Part shown: positions 51,233 through 59,235 of the stretch, in pieces | How the letters are laid out: each line of letters starts with the position of its first letter | Position numbering within the stretch: position 1 is the first letter of the stretch | Origin: CAWCAW01 sp963793645 | GTDB taxonomy: Bacteria; Actinomycetota; Acidimicrobiia; Acidimicrobiales; UBA8190 | NCBI GenBank assembly: GCA_963793645.1 | Contig: CAWCAW010000007.1 | Coordinates: 393,927-457,926, forward strand | DNA length: 64,000 bases | Reading direction: 5' to 3' | The notes under the pieces: model-generated | The model's database searches: none | Told to the model about the DNA's origin: nothing | Seen by the model: only the letters and a program-made list of their open reading frames with translations | Position numbers and translations under genes: made by a program

Positions 51233-52423
51233 CTACACCACGGCGTTGGCTCGAGCCACGCCGCCGAACCACAAGGCACTCGCCTTCGGACGGCGTGCAA
51301 AGGTGACGCGATCGACGGTGCACAACCCGAACTTGGGCCGGTAGCCGGAGTCCCACTCGAAGTTGTCGAGCAGGCTCCATGCGAAGTACCCCCGGACGTC
51401 AACCCCGTCGTCCAGACAGCGCCGCACCCCGGCCAAGGCCTCGGTCATGTACGCGATGCGCAGCGAGTCGTCCTCGGTGGCGATGCCGTTCTCGGTGACG
51501 AGAACGGGAATGCCGGTAAAGGCAGCGGCACGGCGCACGGTGTACTCGGCCACCTGCGGCCAGTACTCGTACCCCATCAACGTCTGCGCCACAGTGGGGT
51601 CGTCGCCCGCCTGACCCTCGGGCCCGAAGTGCAGCCGCGTGTAGCACTGCACGCCCATGTAGTCGTCACCTTCGGTGGCCCGCAGAAAGGTGTTCTCGAG
51701 AATCTCCTCGGCGGCGTCGCGCACACCTTCCCCGCCCTCGTCGGCCACCAGCTCCGCCATCGACAGGGTCAGCCCCACCGGAAATGTCCCCGGTCCCGAG
51801 CGCAGGGCATCGACGGCCAAACGATGCGACCGCACCATGGCTTCGTTGACGGCGAGATGACGTACGAGGTCGTCCTTGACGCCCGGAGGGTACGTGCCGA
51901 TGGTGTACCCCATCACGCCGATGACGTTGGGCTCGTTGATGGTGCAGGCCCGCCCGATGACATCGCCGAGATGGGCGGTGGTGCGTGCCACGAAACGGGC
52001 GAAGCACTCCGGCGCGTCGGGTGACTCGAAGCCACCACGAACCGACAGCCACAGCGGGATGGTGAAGTGATGGAAGGTGACCACGGGCTCGATACCAAGC
52101 TCGTGACATGCCATGCAGATGCGCCGGTAGTGCTCCAAGGCGGCCAGCGAGAACTCTCCCTCAGCCGGCTCGATGCGGCTCCACTCGAGAGAGAACCGAT
52201 ACGCCTGGAGTCCCATGCCGGCCACCAAGGCGAGGTCTTGGTCCCAGCGGTTGAAGGAGTCACACGCATCACCACTGGGCTCGACACACCCCGAGTCCGG
52301 GTTGTGCTCCCACGCCCACCAGTCGTTGTTGACGTTGCCCCCTTCGATCTGATGGGCCGACGTCGCTGTCCCCCAGCAAAAACCGTCGGGAAACCGCATC
52401 GCGTCAGGTGTCGCCTCCGTCAT
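51233..52423 (-). CDS. GH1-family beta-glycosidase
   Basis: A 396-residue family 1 glycoside hydrolase, somewhat shorter than the usual 440-470. The acid/base Glu is in CTINEPNVIGVMGY and the nucleophile Glu in VLVTENGIATEDD. FPDGFCWGTATSAHQIEGG near the start and YFAWSLLDNFEWDSGY near the end are signature regions. It probably hydrolyses beta-glucosides intracellularly, since no signal peptide is seen. ATG at 52423 is seven bases from TACCGT (leaderless). It is convergent with the ThuA-like gene and likely feeds the same catabolic locus. Confidence 0.92.
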   Translation of the reverse strand: MTEATPDAMRFPDGFCWGTATSAHQIEGGNVNNDWWAWEHNPDSGCVEPSGDACDSFNRWDQDLALVAGMGLQAYRFSLEWSRIEPAEGEFSLAALEHYRRICMACHELGIEPVVTFHHFTIPLWLSVRGGFESPDAPECFARFVARTTAHLGDVIGRACTINEPNVIGVMGYTIGTYPPGVKDDLVRHLAVNEAMVRSHRLAVDALRSGPGTFPVGLTLSMAELVADEGGEGVRDAAEEILENTFLRATEGDDYMGVQCYTRLHFGPEGQAGDDPTVAQTLMGYEYWPQVAEYTVRRAAAFTGIPVLVTENGIATEDDSLRIAYMTEALAGVRRCLDDGVDVRGYFAWSLLDNFEWDSGYRPKFGLCTVDRVTFARRPKASALWFGGVARANAVV

Positions 52424-52430
52424 GGCCGCC

Positions 52431-52436
52431 ACGGTA
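52431..52436 (-). promoter_or_regulatory. -10 element of leaderless GH1 promoter
   Basis: TACCGT on the minus strand, seven bases, then the ATG at 52423. Confidence 0.45.
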
Positions 52437-52568
52437 GTCGCCACACCGGCACACACATCGGGCCAACGCATCGGGCCAAACGCATCAGTCGCATCAGGCC
52501 GGAGGGTTACTCTTTTCGGGCCGACTCCTCGGGGCGGGGCGAGGTCGGTACCATCGACAGGCGGAGCC

Positions 52569-53618
52569 ATGGACCAACGACTGACGTCCGGCGCACGGAC
52601 AGCGCGATTAGGCCACGGTCCGCGCCCGGGGCTGGCCCTCGTCTTCGTGGTGCTCATGATCCTGGTGGCCATGGCGCTCGGCTGGGACAACGTGGCGTCA
52701 AAAAGACACAACACCGCGGCGTCATCGAATGCGCATGCGCCCACCAAACAGTCCCCTGCTTTTGCGTCGTCGGGTAGCCAGAGCCGGGGCACGCCCATCG
52801 ACGCCCGTGCCTTCGCGTCCGGCGCGTGCATGGCCTTTGCACCGACAATCGGCGATCGGGGCAAGACGGTGTTCCTCGACGCCGGCCACGGCGGGATCGA
52901 CCCCGGGGGCGTAGGCAGCACCGATAGCGGTGAGACCGTCTACGAAGCCAGGGAGACCCTGGCGGTGGAGTTCGACGCCATGACGTTGTTGCGCGCCAAC
53001 GGCTATCGCGTCGTCGTGTCGCGCACGGAGAACTCCACCGTGTTGAAGCTGGAACCGGGGGACGAGTCCAACGGGGCGCTCACGCTGCAGGGTGCGCATG
53101 ATGACGTGGCCGCCCGTGACACCTGCGCCAATGATGCCAAGGCAAACGTGTTGGTGGGCATCTACTTCGACGCCGGCACTGCGCAGAACGCCGGAAGCCT
53201 GACGGCTTATGACGCCGATCGTTCCTTCTCGAGCCAGAACCTCTCCTTCGCCAACCTGCTCCAAAACGACGTCCTGCACGACATGAACGCGCAAGGCTGG
53301 GCCATACCCAACGACGGCGTGCTGCCCGACAACCAACTGGGCTCCTACGTCGGCGACCCCTCGTCAGGCGGGATTGCCGGCGCCGCGGCCAGCTACCACC
53401 ACCTGTTGTTGATCGGTCCGGCCGCGTCGGGCTTCTTCACGACGCCGAGCACCATGCCCGGTGCCATCATCGAGCCGCTGTATCTCACCGACCCCTTCGA
53501 GGGATCGATCGCCAACAGCTCGTCGGGTCAGACGGTCATGGCACAGGGCATCGCATCTGCCGTCGAGCAATTCCTGTCGCCTCCGGCATCGAGCTCCACC
53601 ACTACTACCGGCGGCTGA
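52569..53618 (+). CDS. N-acetylmuramoyl-L-alanine amidase-like protein (Amidase_3), altered zinc site
   Basis: A 349-residue membrane-anchored protein. A signal anchor (LALVFVVLMILVAMALGW) and a Ser/Thr-rich linker precede an Amidase_3 domain. The first zinc ligand H107 is in VFLDAGHGGIDPGG, a Glu ligand is probably E129 in YEARETLAV, and the catalytic Glu is probably in GAIIEPLYL. Where active amidases have SIHAN, this protein has GIYFDA, so the second His ligand is replaced by Tyr199. It may be a pseudoenzyme or use another ligand. GCGGAG precedes the ATG. Confidence 0.8.
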   Translation: MDQRLTSGARTARLGHGPRPGLALVFVVLMILVAMALGWDNVASKRHNTAASSNAHAPTKQSPAFASSGSQSRGTPIDARAFASGACMAFAPTIGDRGKTVFLDAGHGGIDPGGVGSTDSGETVYEARETLAVEFDAMTLLRANGYRVVVSRTENSTVLKLEPGDESNGALTLQGAHDDVAARDTCANDAKANVLVGIYFDAGTAQNAGSLTAYDADRSFSSQNLSFANLLQNDVLHDMNAQGWAIPNDGVLPDNQLGSYVGDPSSGGIAGAAASYHHLLLIGPAASGFFTTPSTMPGAIIEPLYLTDPFEGSIANSSSGQTVMAQGIASAVEQFLSPPASSSTTTTGG

Positions 53619-53685
53619 ACGCACGCCGCAGCCTGAGCCCATCCCAGCAAGCCGCAGCCACGCCACGGCGACTAGAGTGCCGCAT

Positions 53686-53702
53686 CAGGCAACGTTTGCC
53701 TG
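53686..53702. terminator. short perfect hairpin after the amidase gene
   Basis: CAGGCAA and TTGCCTG form a seven-pair stem with a three-base loop, 67 bases after the amidase stop. No T-tract follows. The rest of the 265-base gap to the next gene holds nothing else I can support. Confidence 0.35.
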
Positions 53703-53883
53703 GTTCGGGCTCATTCGGCACAGCCGGTATCCCCGATTACCGGATGCAGGAATGTCGGCCCTCGATGCGGCGAGACCCGCCCGGTACCGGCACTTCTCGC
53801 CCGCTCCAGATCGATACACGTCACGCCCGGTATCAACAATTCTCGGTGGCATCGACTTCTGTTCGCCGTGCCCCGAACGGCAC

Positions 53884-54498
53884 ATGGGGGATACCATAAA
53901 TGCCGTGGATGTCCCAGAGCTATTGGTCGCGGACGCTGGCGAATGGCGAAGATGGTTGAGTGCCCATCACGCCGATTCACAAGGTGTCTGGCTAATCCTG
54001 GCTAGGAAGGGAACGATTGATCCGACAACGCTCTCGTACGACGAGGCGCTTGACGAGGCGATCTGCTTTGGCTGGATTGATGGTCAACTAGGGCGTCGTG
54101 ATCCCGCCACGTTCCGACGACGTTTCACGCCCCGCAAAGTTCGCAGCCCGTGGTCTCAACGGAACGCCGCCATCGCTGAGAGGCTGGCCACCTCCGGCCG
54201 AATGCATCAATCCGGCGAAGACGAGGTGCGGCAGGCGAAGGTGGACGGACGATGGCGGGCCGCCTACGCCGGACAAGCGAGCATCGAGGTTCCCGAAGAT
54301 CTTGCGACTGCTCTGAGCGCCAATCCACGTGCGAAGGCGACGTTTCAGGTGCTCACAAGTGCGAATCGGTACTCCATTCTCTATAGGATCGGGACCGCAA
54401 AGAAACCTGAAACTCGTTCCAGGCGCATCGCCCAGTTTGTCGAGATGTTGGCCCGAGGTGAGGCCGTCCATCCCCAGGCTCCACCATCAACTAAGTAG
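53884..54498 (+). CDS. YdeI/OmpD-associated family protein
   Basis: A 204-residue protein of the YdeI (bacteriocin-protection, OmpD-associated) family. The recognisable core is SQGVWLILARKG, LSYDEALDEAICFGWIDGQ and RFTPRKVRSPWSQRN. The function in actinobacteria is unknown; relatives are linked to antimicrobial-peptide tolerance. The start is uncertain (ATG at 53884, MGDTINAVDVPEL); no good ribosome site. Base composition is lower in G+C than the amidase and HtrA genes on either side. Confidence 0.82.
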   Translation: MGDTINAVDVPELLVADAGEWRRWLSAHHADSQGVWLILARKGTIDPTTLSYDEALDEAICFGWIDGQLGRRDPATFRRRFTPRKVRSPWSQRNAAIAERLATSGRMHQSGEDEVRQAKVDGRWRAAYAGQASIEVPEDLATALSANPRAKATFQVLTSANRYSILYRIGTAKKPETRSRRIAQFVEMLARGEAVHPQAPPSTK

Positions 54499-54764
54499 AA
54501 GAGCCACCGTCACCAAGATTGTCCCCCAACGCCGGCAATGGGTCACGTCTGAATGCCACGCCTCGGCGAGACGACGTCAGATCCATAGTCTGAAGCGCCG
54601 ACCGATAACACCGCCCACAGTGGGTGCAGGCACGTGGTTTCAACCGATCGAGATTGCCGGGTACAGGTCGGCCCCCGCGCCCAGTCCCTTGGGCACCCAC
54701 CCCAGGCGGGATCACCCGCTACCGGGCGGTCGGAGCCAACCAGGCAAGGGTTACCGGTCAAGGC

Positions 54765-55083
54765 ACTAGTCGTCGCAGTGTTCGATGCAGAATTCGTTGC
54801 CCTCGGGGTCGGCCAGCACCACCCAGCCGGTGGTGTCCTGGCGACGATCGTCGATCATCTGCGCACCGAGGCGCCGCGCCCGCTGGACCTCCTCTTGCGT
54901 GAGCTCCCCGGGGGAGGTTGCAGGTCGAGGTGTACGCGGTTCTTGACGGCCTTGCCCTCGTCAACGCGAATGAACAGGAGCCGGGGGAACCCCGCCGCGC
55001 CCGGCCCAGAACATGCCGAGCTGGTAGGGATCCCCTACGCAGTCGAACGTGATGCTGTTGATCGCCAATGACACGCGACCCAT
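54765..55083 (-). pseudogene. decayed VOC-family gene
   Basis: Pieces of one VOC protein lie in order but in different frames: MGRVSLAINSITFDCVGDPY with GMFWAGRGG (from 55083), then FPRLLFIRVDEGKAVKNRVH with LDLQPP, then LTQEEVQRARRLGAQMIDD with GWVVLADPEGNEFCIEH ending at 54765. About 30 codons that normally separate FWA from PRLLF are missing, and a one-base shift lies in the C5G4 tract near 54918. The internal deletion makes a pure sequencing error unlikely. Confidence 0.75.
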
Positions 55084-55159
55084 TGCACTCGGTGCCGACA
55101 CGAGATGCAACCGCGACGGCGAGGATGTCGAGGCGCCGCCCGGCCCGCCGTCGGTGGAG

Positions 55160-55321
55160 CTAGGTCTGCGATGGATGCGCCAGATACGAGCTATGCAGCG
55201 AGATGGGAATGACCTGCGCCGACTCGGTCTCGGTAGAGGAGTCGGACTCTCCAATGAGCACATCGCGTTGCTTCGGGTTGGTGATGATGTGCAGCTTCGG
55301 CAAATGCGTCCGTGGCTTCAT
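55160..55321 (-). CDS. small hypothetical protein
   Basis: A 53-residue frame starting MKPRTHLPKLHIITNPKQ, with AGGGGG five bases before the ATG at 55321. No family is recognised. It lies in the 424-base stretch (55084-55507) between the VOC remnant and the HtrA gene, which otherwise shows no convincing coding, repeat or terminator. The ribosome-binding site is the only real support. Confidence 0.3.
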   Translation of the reverse strand: MKPRTHLPKLHIITNPKQRDVLIGESDSSTETESAQVIPISLHSSYLAHPSQT

Positions 55322-55507
55322 GTTTCCCCCTGATCGCTGTCCGGATCGTGCGCCCGGGGGATCAACGTCGAGTCATGTCCTTCTCAACGCTTTGTCAACA
55401 GGACCTGGGGGGGCAATCACAAGGGTCCGACTCCGAGATCGCCGAGGCGCCAGGCAGGGTGCGCCTCGGCGGCCCCAGAGTCGTGGGGGAGAGAGATCAG
55501 AGTCGAA

Positions 55508-57157
55508 TCAGAGCGGTGGACCCGCCGTGAGCTGGACGGTGGCGGTGTGTGATGTCCCGGCCTCGTCGACCCATCCGACGGTGACAGACGCGCCCGGAGA
55601 GAAATGGATCAGGGCGTTGCTGAGGTCTTCGGCCGACGAGATGGTCGAGCCGTTGACCGACTCGATGGTGTCGCCGGCACCGATCCCGGCGTTGTCAGCC
55701 GCGCTGCCCGACTCGACGGACTGCACGTAGGCCCCCGCCACCCCCGAACCGCCGCCCGCAGCGCCGAACCCGTTTGAGGAATCCGACCCGTCTTGTACCT
55801 CGACGCCCAGCACGGCGCGGGCGCCGATGGAGATCGTTGAGCTCGACTTGCCACTCTTGATCTCGTTGACCAGAGTCAGCGCCTGGTTGATGGTGATGGC
55901 GTACCCCTCGTCGGTCTCGGTGTTGCCGAAACCACTTTGCACGGCTGCCGCGGTGTCCATCCCGATCACCTCACCCGAGACGTTCACCATGGGACCGCCC
56001 GAGTCTCCGGGCTGGATGTCGGCGTCGGTTTCGAACATCCCGTGCAGCGTCTCGGGCAAGGTGCCCGAATCGCCGGCCGTGATGGTCTGGTCAATGGCGG
56101 TGATCCGGCCCGCCACCGCCGACGGAAGGCCGCCGGTGCCGCCGGCGTTGCCGATGGCCACTATGGCCTGGCCGGCTGTAACACCCGAGGAATTGGCCGT
56201 CGCGATGGTCTTGAGGCCCGAGGCATTTTGCAACTGGAGCAGGGCCACGTCATCGGTGACGGAATAGCCGATGACGTTGGCGGTGAACCGGCGTTGCGTC
56301 CCGACGATCTCCGCTGTGATGGTGGTGGCGTTCTCGATGACGTGGTTGTTGGTGAGCACCAGACCCGAGGACGTCAGCACCATGCCGGTGCCCGCTGCCG
56401 CTCCCCCGCCCGCCAGCGTGGTGTCTATGTCGAGGATTCCAGGGTCGACCTTGGCGGCGATGGCCGCCGTGTTCACGTCGACGGGCGCGTCGTTGGCCGA
56501 ACCCGTGCCCGTGTTTCCTGACCCCGTCCCCGTGTTGCCGGTCCCGGTGTTACCGGATCCGATTCCGGTGTTACCGGTTCCGGTGTTTCCTGATCCCTCC
56601 CCGGTGTTGCCCGTCCCCGTCGACGGGGAGTTGCCGAGGCCCTGCAGGTTGCTCGAGTGGTGGTTGACGGCGTACTCGGCACCCGCACCCACCACCCCGG
56701 CCGCCGCGATGGCGAGAACGGCGGCGATGGTGGCGAATGTCCGGCTCCCGAGCGCCGGGCGCGTGGCCGCCGCGTAGGGCTGGGGAGGAGCGGAGTACGG
56801 GGAGTACGTGGTCCCGAGCGGCGGCGGGGGCACCTGGCCCGATCCCCATCCTCCCCCCGGGATGGCGCCCCCGGGGCTCGAGGGCACCCACGGGGGTGGG
56901 GGTGGGGGGAACTGGGGTGGGTCGGCCCCGCTCGGGGCGGGTACCGCCGGGAACTGTGCTGTGGGGGCCGATGGGGGCGGCCATCCACCGAACGTCGCCT
57001 CGGTCTGCCCCATCGGCTCGGCGTGCCAGACCGGCTCGGTCGGCTCGGTCCGCCCAGTGGGCTCGGGAGGCGTGGCCGGGGCGGGCTCGCGCTCGGCGGC
57101 CCAGTGACCCCAGAGGTCCGCCGGCCCTCCCTCGTTGTTCTCAGCGTCGTTACTCAC
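55508..57157 (-). CDS. HtrA/DegP-type membrane-anchored serine protease with PDZ domain
   Basis: A 549-residue S1C protease. A Pro/Gly-rich cytoplasmic N-terminus (about 1-140) is followed by one membrane helix (FATIAAVLAIAAAGVVGAGA). A Gly/Thr/Asn-rich repeat linker comes next, then the trypsin-like domain with His in LTNNHVIENA, Asp in VTDDVALLQL and Ser in QPGDSGGPMVN, and a C-terminal PDZ domain (AADNAGIGAGDTIESVNG). It probably handles damaged envelope proteins. GTG at 57157 has GGAGG about 11 bases and GAGG three bases upstream; an ATG at 57271 would add an unusual tail. Confidence 0.92.
   Translation of the reverse strand: MSNDAENNEGGPADLWGHWAAEREPAPATPPEPTGRTEPTEPVWHAEPMGQTEATFGGWPPPSAPTAQFPAVPAPSGADPPQFPPPPPPWVPSSPGGAIPGGGWGSGQVPPPPLGTTYSPYSAPPQPYAAATRPALGSRTFATIAAVLAIAAAGVVGAGAEYAVNHHSSNLQGLGNSPSTGTGNTGEGSGNTGTGNTGIGSGNTGTGNTGTGSGNTGTGSANDAPVDVNTAAIAAKVDPGILDIDTTLAGGGAAAGTGMVLTSSGLVLTNNHVIENATTITAEIVGTQRRFTANVIGYSVTDDVALLQLQNASGLKTIATANSSGVTAGQAIVAIGNAGGTGGLPSAVAGRITAIDQTITAGDSGTLPETLHGMFETDADIQPGDSGGPMVNVSGEVIGMDTAAAVQSGFGNTETDEGYAITINQALTLVNEIKSGKSSSTISIGARAVLGVEVQDGSDSSNGFGAAGGGSGVAGAYVQSVESGSAADNAGIGAGDTIESVNGSTISSAEDLSNALIHFSPGASVTVGWVDEAGTSHTATVQLTAGPPL
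56501..56625. repeat. 36-base tandem repeat in the HtrA stalk
   Basis: About three imperfect 36-base units encode 12-residue repeats of the form xGSGNTGTGNTG, placing a flexible Gly/Thr/Asn stalk between the membrane helix and the protease domain. Confidence 0.75.
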
Positions 57158-57403
57158 GGTCCTCGTCGCCTCCGAATCGGTCGACCATCTTCCATCGACA
57201 CGTCGTTGTGATGCATTTACCTTCGCTGGCCAACCTGTACGGCAGCTTTGAGATTCCTCTGAAGTGGCCATGAGTGAGATGAAGGGTTGGTGATGGCAAA
57301 CAAAATGACCCTGTTGACCAGGAATAACCGTTCAGCAGGGAAGATGATCGCCCGCCGGGCGCGACCCCTTGCCTTTCGAGCATCGTGGTAGAGATTTGCA
57401 ACC

Positions 57404-57904
57404 ATGAGTGCTTTGGACCTCTATGGACAGCCGCCGGGAGCCCGACGCGACGGTGCTCGGCCCCGGCTCCGCACCCTGTGGACCGACGTCATCACGTCCG
57501 CTTCACTGGCACTGGTCATCTCGGTGCCCACCATGGTGGTCGAAGAGGACTGGCACGGCCATCCCATGATCGATCAGTCGACGCATTTGTGGATCGTGGC
57601 GGTGTTCCTCGTGGCGGGGGCCTTTTTGGCGGCCGGCATGGTCACCGCCTACCACCATCCGGCCACGGGCTTCCGCCACGCCACGGCCGGAGCCGGCCTC
57701 GCCCTGGGGGTGCTCGTGGTCGCCGCGCTGGGTCGCCGGCTCTTCGTCGCCCACGAGAACGTGCCTAGGGCCGTGCTCGAGCTCTGGTGCGCGGGCGTCG
57801 TGGCCTGCCTTGTGCTCACGGCCACAGGAGCACGACTCGGTCGATGGTTGGCCACTTCGGCGCCCTCGGCGCACAGCCGCGCCCGCACGCCGGGGCACTC
57901 CTGA
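57404..57904 (+). CDS. integral membrane protein, unknown function
   Basis: A 166-residue protein with four hydrophobic helices (VITSASLALVISVPTMVV; WIVAVFLVAGAFLAAGMVTA; AGAGLALGVLVVAALG; AGVVACLVLTATGARLG). A His/Asp-containing loop (EEDWHGHPMIDQSTH) lies between the first two. No family is recognised. It is followed by, and overlaps, the DUF6817-like gene. The 246 bases upstream (57158-57403) are relatively A/T-rich and must hold divergent promoters for this gene and htrA, but I cannot assign a clear -35/-10 pair. Confidence 0.65.
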   Translation: MSALDLYGQPPGARRDGARPRLRTLWTDVITSASLALVISVPTMVVEEDWHGHPMIDQSTHLWIVAVFLVAGAFLAAGMVTAYHHPATGFRHATAGAGLALGVLVVAALGRRLFVAHENVPRAVLELWCAGVVACLVLTATGARLGRWLATSAPSAHSRARTPGHS

Positions 57905-58545
57905 GCACGGTCGAGACGCTCGACAAGTGGGGGGCGCGTGCGCATCCGCACCCCGGCGGGACGCTGCTCGATCACCTCGTGCGCACCGAAGCGATGCTGC
58001 GTGGCTGGGGTGCGCCCGACGAGGTGGCGTTGGCGGGGTTGTGCCACGCCGCCTATGGGACCGACGGCTACGCGCCGTCACTGTTGGCCCTTCACCGGCG
58101 CCACGTCCTCGTCGATCTCATCGGCCCGGCCGCCGAAGCGCTCGTCTACCGCTACGCCAGCTGCGACCGTGGCTACCTCGACGCCCAGTGGGGACCCTCC
58201 CCTCGCATCGAACCGTCTGACCAAGTGGTGTTTCGCGACCGCTTCGACGGCACCGTCACCACCATGACGGCGTCGTCGCTCGCCGACTTCTTCGAGCTCA
58301 CCTTCGCCAACGAGCTCGACATCGCTCGTCACAACCCCGAGTTTGTGGCCCAGCTCGGGCCTGCCCTGGCCGTCGCCTTCTCTCGGTGCCGGTTGCTCGT
58401 GTCGAGCGCGGCCTACCAAACCTTCGAGGACGAGCTGGCGGCGGCGATCTACGTGCTCGTAGGTGCGGGCGCCCCGGCCGGCACGGTGGTGACCGTCGCC
58501 CCGGGCGGCAGTGCGAAGAGGGACGCCGCCGGAGACGCCGAGTAA
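57844..58545 (+). CDS. DUF6817-like HD-type protein
   Basis: A 233-residue protein whose N-terminal half (HPGGTLLDHLVRTEAMLRGW; ALAGLCHAAYGTDGYA) matches the DUF6817 / HD-like metabolite-binding group: paired His in LDHL and LCHAAYG suggest a metal site. The reaction is unknown. The start is uncertain; ATG at 57844 overlaps the previous gene by 61 bases. The 3' end overlaps the convergent lipoprotein gene by 97 bases, and its last 30 residues (Gly/Ala/Val-rich) may be read-through of that overlap. Confidence 0.65.
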   Translation: MVGHFGALGAQPRPHAGALLSTVETLDKWGARAHPHPGGTLLDHLVRTEAMLRGWGAPDEVALAGLCHAAYGTDGYAPSLLALHRRHVLVDLIGPAAEALVYRYASCDRGYLDAQWGPSPRIEPSDQVVFRDRFDGTVTTMTASSLADFFELTFANELDIARHNPEFVAQLGPALAVAFSRCRLLVSSAAYQTFEDELAAAIYVLVGAGAPAGTVVTVAPGGSAKRDAAGDAE

Positions 58546-59183
58546 CTCACGATCTCGAAGCTGGTGGAATCGGACGCCACCTGAACAAATCCGAGAATGC
58601 CTTGGGTCGTGGTGCAGATGGTGCTCGTGCCGGTGACCCCGGGGGCGACGAAATCGACGCACTGCAAGGCAAAGCCGTTGACGGTCATGGTTGACGACAT
58701 GACCTTGTCGCCCGCGAAGCCCGCCGCCAAGGAGAATTCCTTGAGGAACGCCACCCAGTGTGACGGCGTGTAAAAGTCGAAGATCTTGTTCTCCTGGGTG
58801 GCGGTGGCGGTGCCCAGCATCTGGCATGACACGGCGCCCGTGGCCGACGGCGGGGCGCACGAGTACTCGCCTGACGCATTCACGATGACGTCCGCCGACG
58901 GGCTGGCACTGCCCGACGGGGTCTCCTGAAAGGACAGGCCCGTGGGCGAGTCGACGGCGTAGACGATCGAGGTCGGCGACGCGCCCGTCGTCACGTACTT
59001 CGCCTCGAACGGGGACGCCGCGGCCGACTGCACCTTGTTCGTGAAGGCGTCGATGGTGGACTTGTTGGCCTGAAACGTGTGCACGGCCTTTTTGATGGCG
59101 CTGACCTCCGCACAACCACCCAGGACCGTCACACCCAGGACCAAGGCACACATCGGCCCTATGGCACTACGCACCTTTGACAC
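58449..59183 (-). CDS. lipoprotein, unknown function
   Basis: A 244-residue exported protein. The signal peptide ends in a lipobox, VTVLGGC, with Cys24 as the lipidation site. The mature part has four other cysteines (YSCAPP, VSCQML, LQCVDF, TICTTT) that could form two disulfides, and an Ala/Pro/Thr-rich tail. No named family is recognised. GTG at 59183 lies six bases after TAGACT (leaderless). It is convergent with, and overlaps, the DUF6817-like gene. Confidence 0.75.
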   Translation of the reverse strand: MSKVRSAIGPMCALVLGVTVLGGCAEVSAIKKAVHTFQANKSTIDAFTNKVQSAAASPFEAKYVTTGASPTSIVYAVDSPTGLSFQETPSGSASPSADVIVNASGEYSCAPPSATGAVSCQMLGTATATQENKIFDFYTPSHWVAFLKEFSLAAGFAGDKVMSSTMTVNGFALQCVDFVAPGVTGTSTICTTTQGILGFVQVASDSTSFEIVSYSASPAASLFALPPGATVTTVPAGAPAPTST

Positions 59184-59189
59184 GGCCGG

Positions 59190-59195
59190 AGTCTA
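59190..59195 (-). promoter_or_regulatory. -10 element of leaderless lipoprotein promoter
   Basis: TAGACT on the minus strand, six bases, then the GTG at 59183. Confidence 0.5.
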
Positions 59196-59235
59196 CGAGC
59201 GCCACCTCGGGGCCCGCGGCATTGCCGCGGCGGCA

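Noticed and set aside
53619..53883. Upstream extension of the YdeI-type gene
   Set aside because: The frame is open, but the translation there (Arg/Ser/Pro-rich) has no family similarity and conventional YdeI length is reached from 53884.
56501..56625. Possible CRISPR-like array
   Set aside because: The repeat is coding, the units are contiguous without unique spacers, and no cas gene is nearby.
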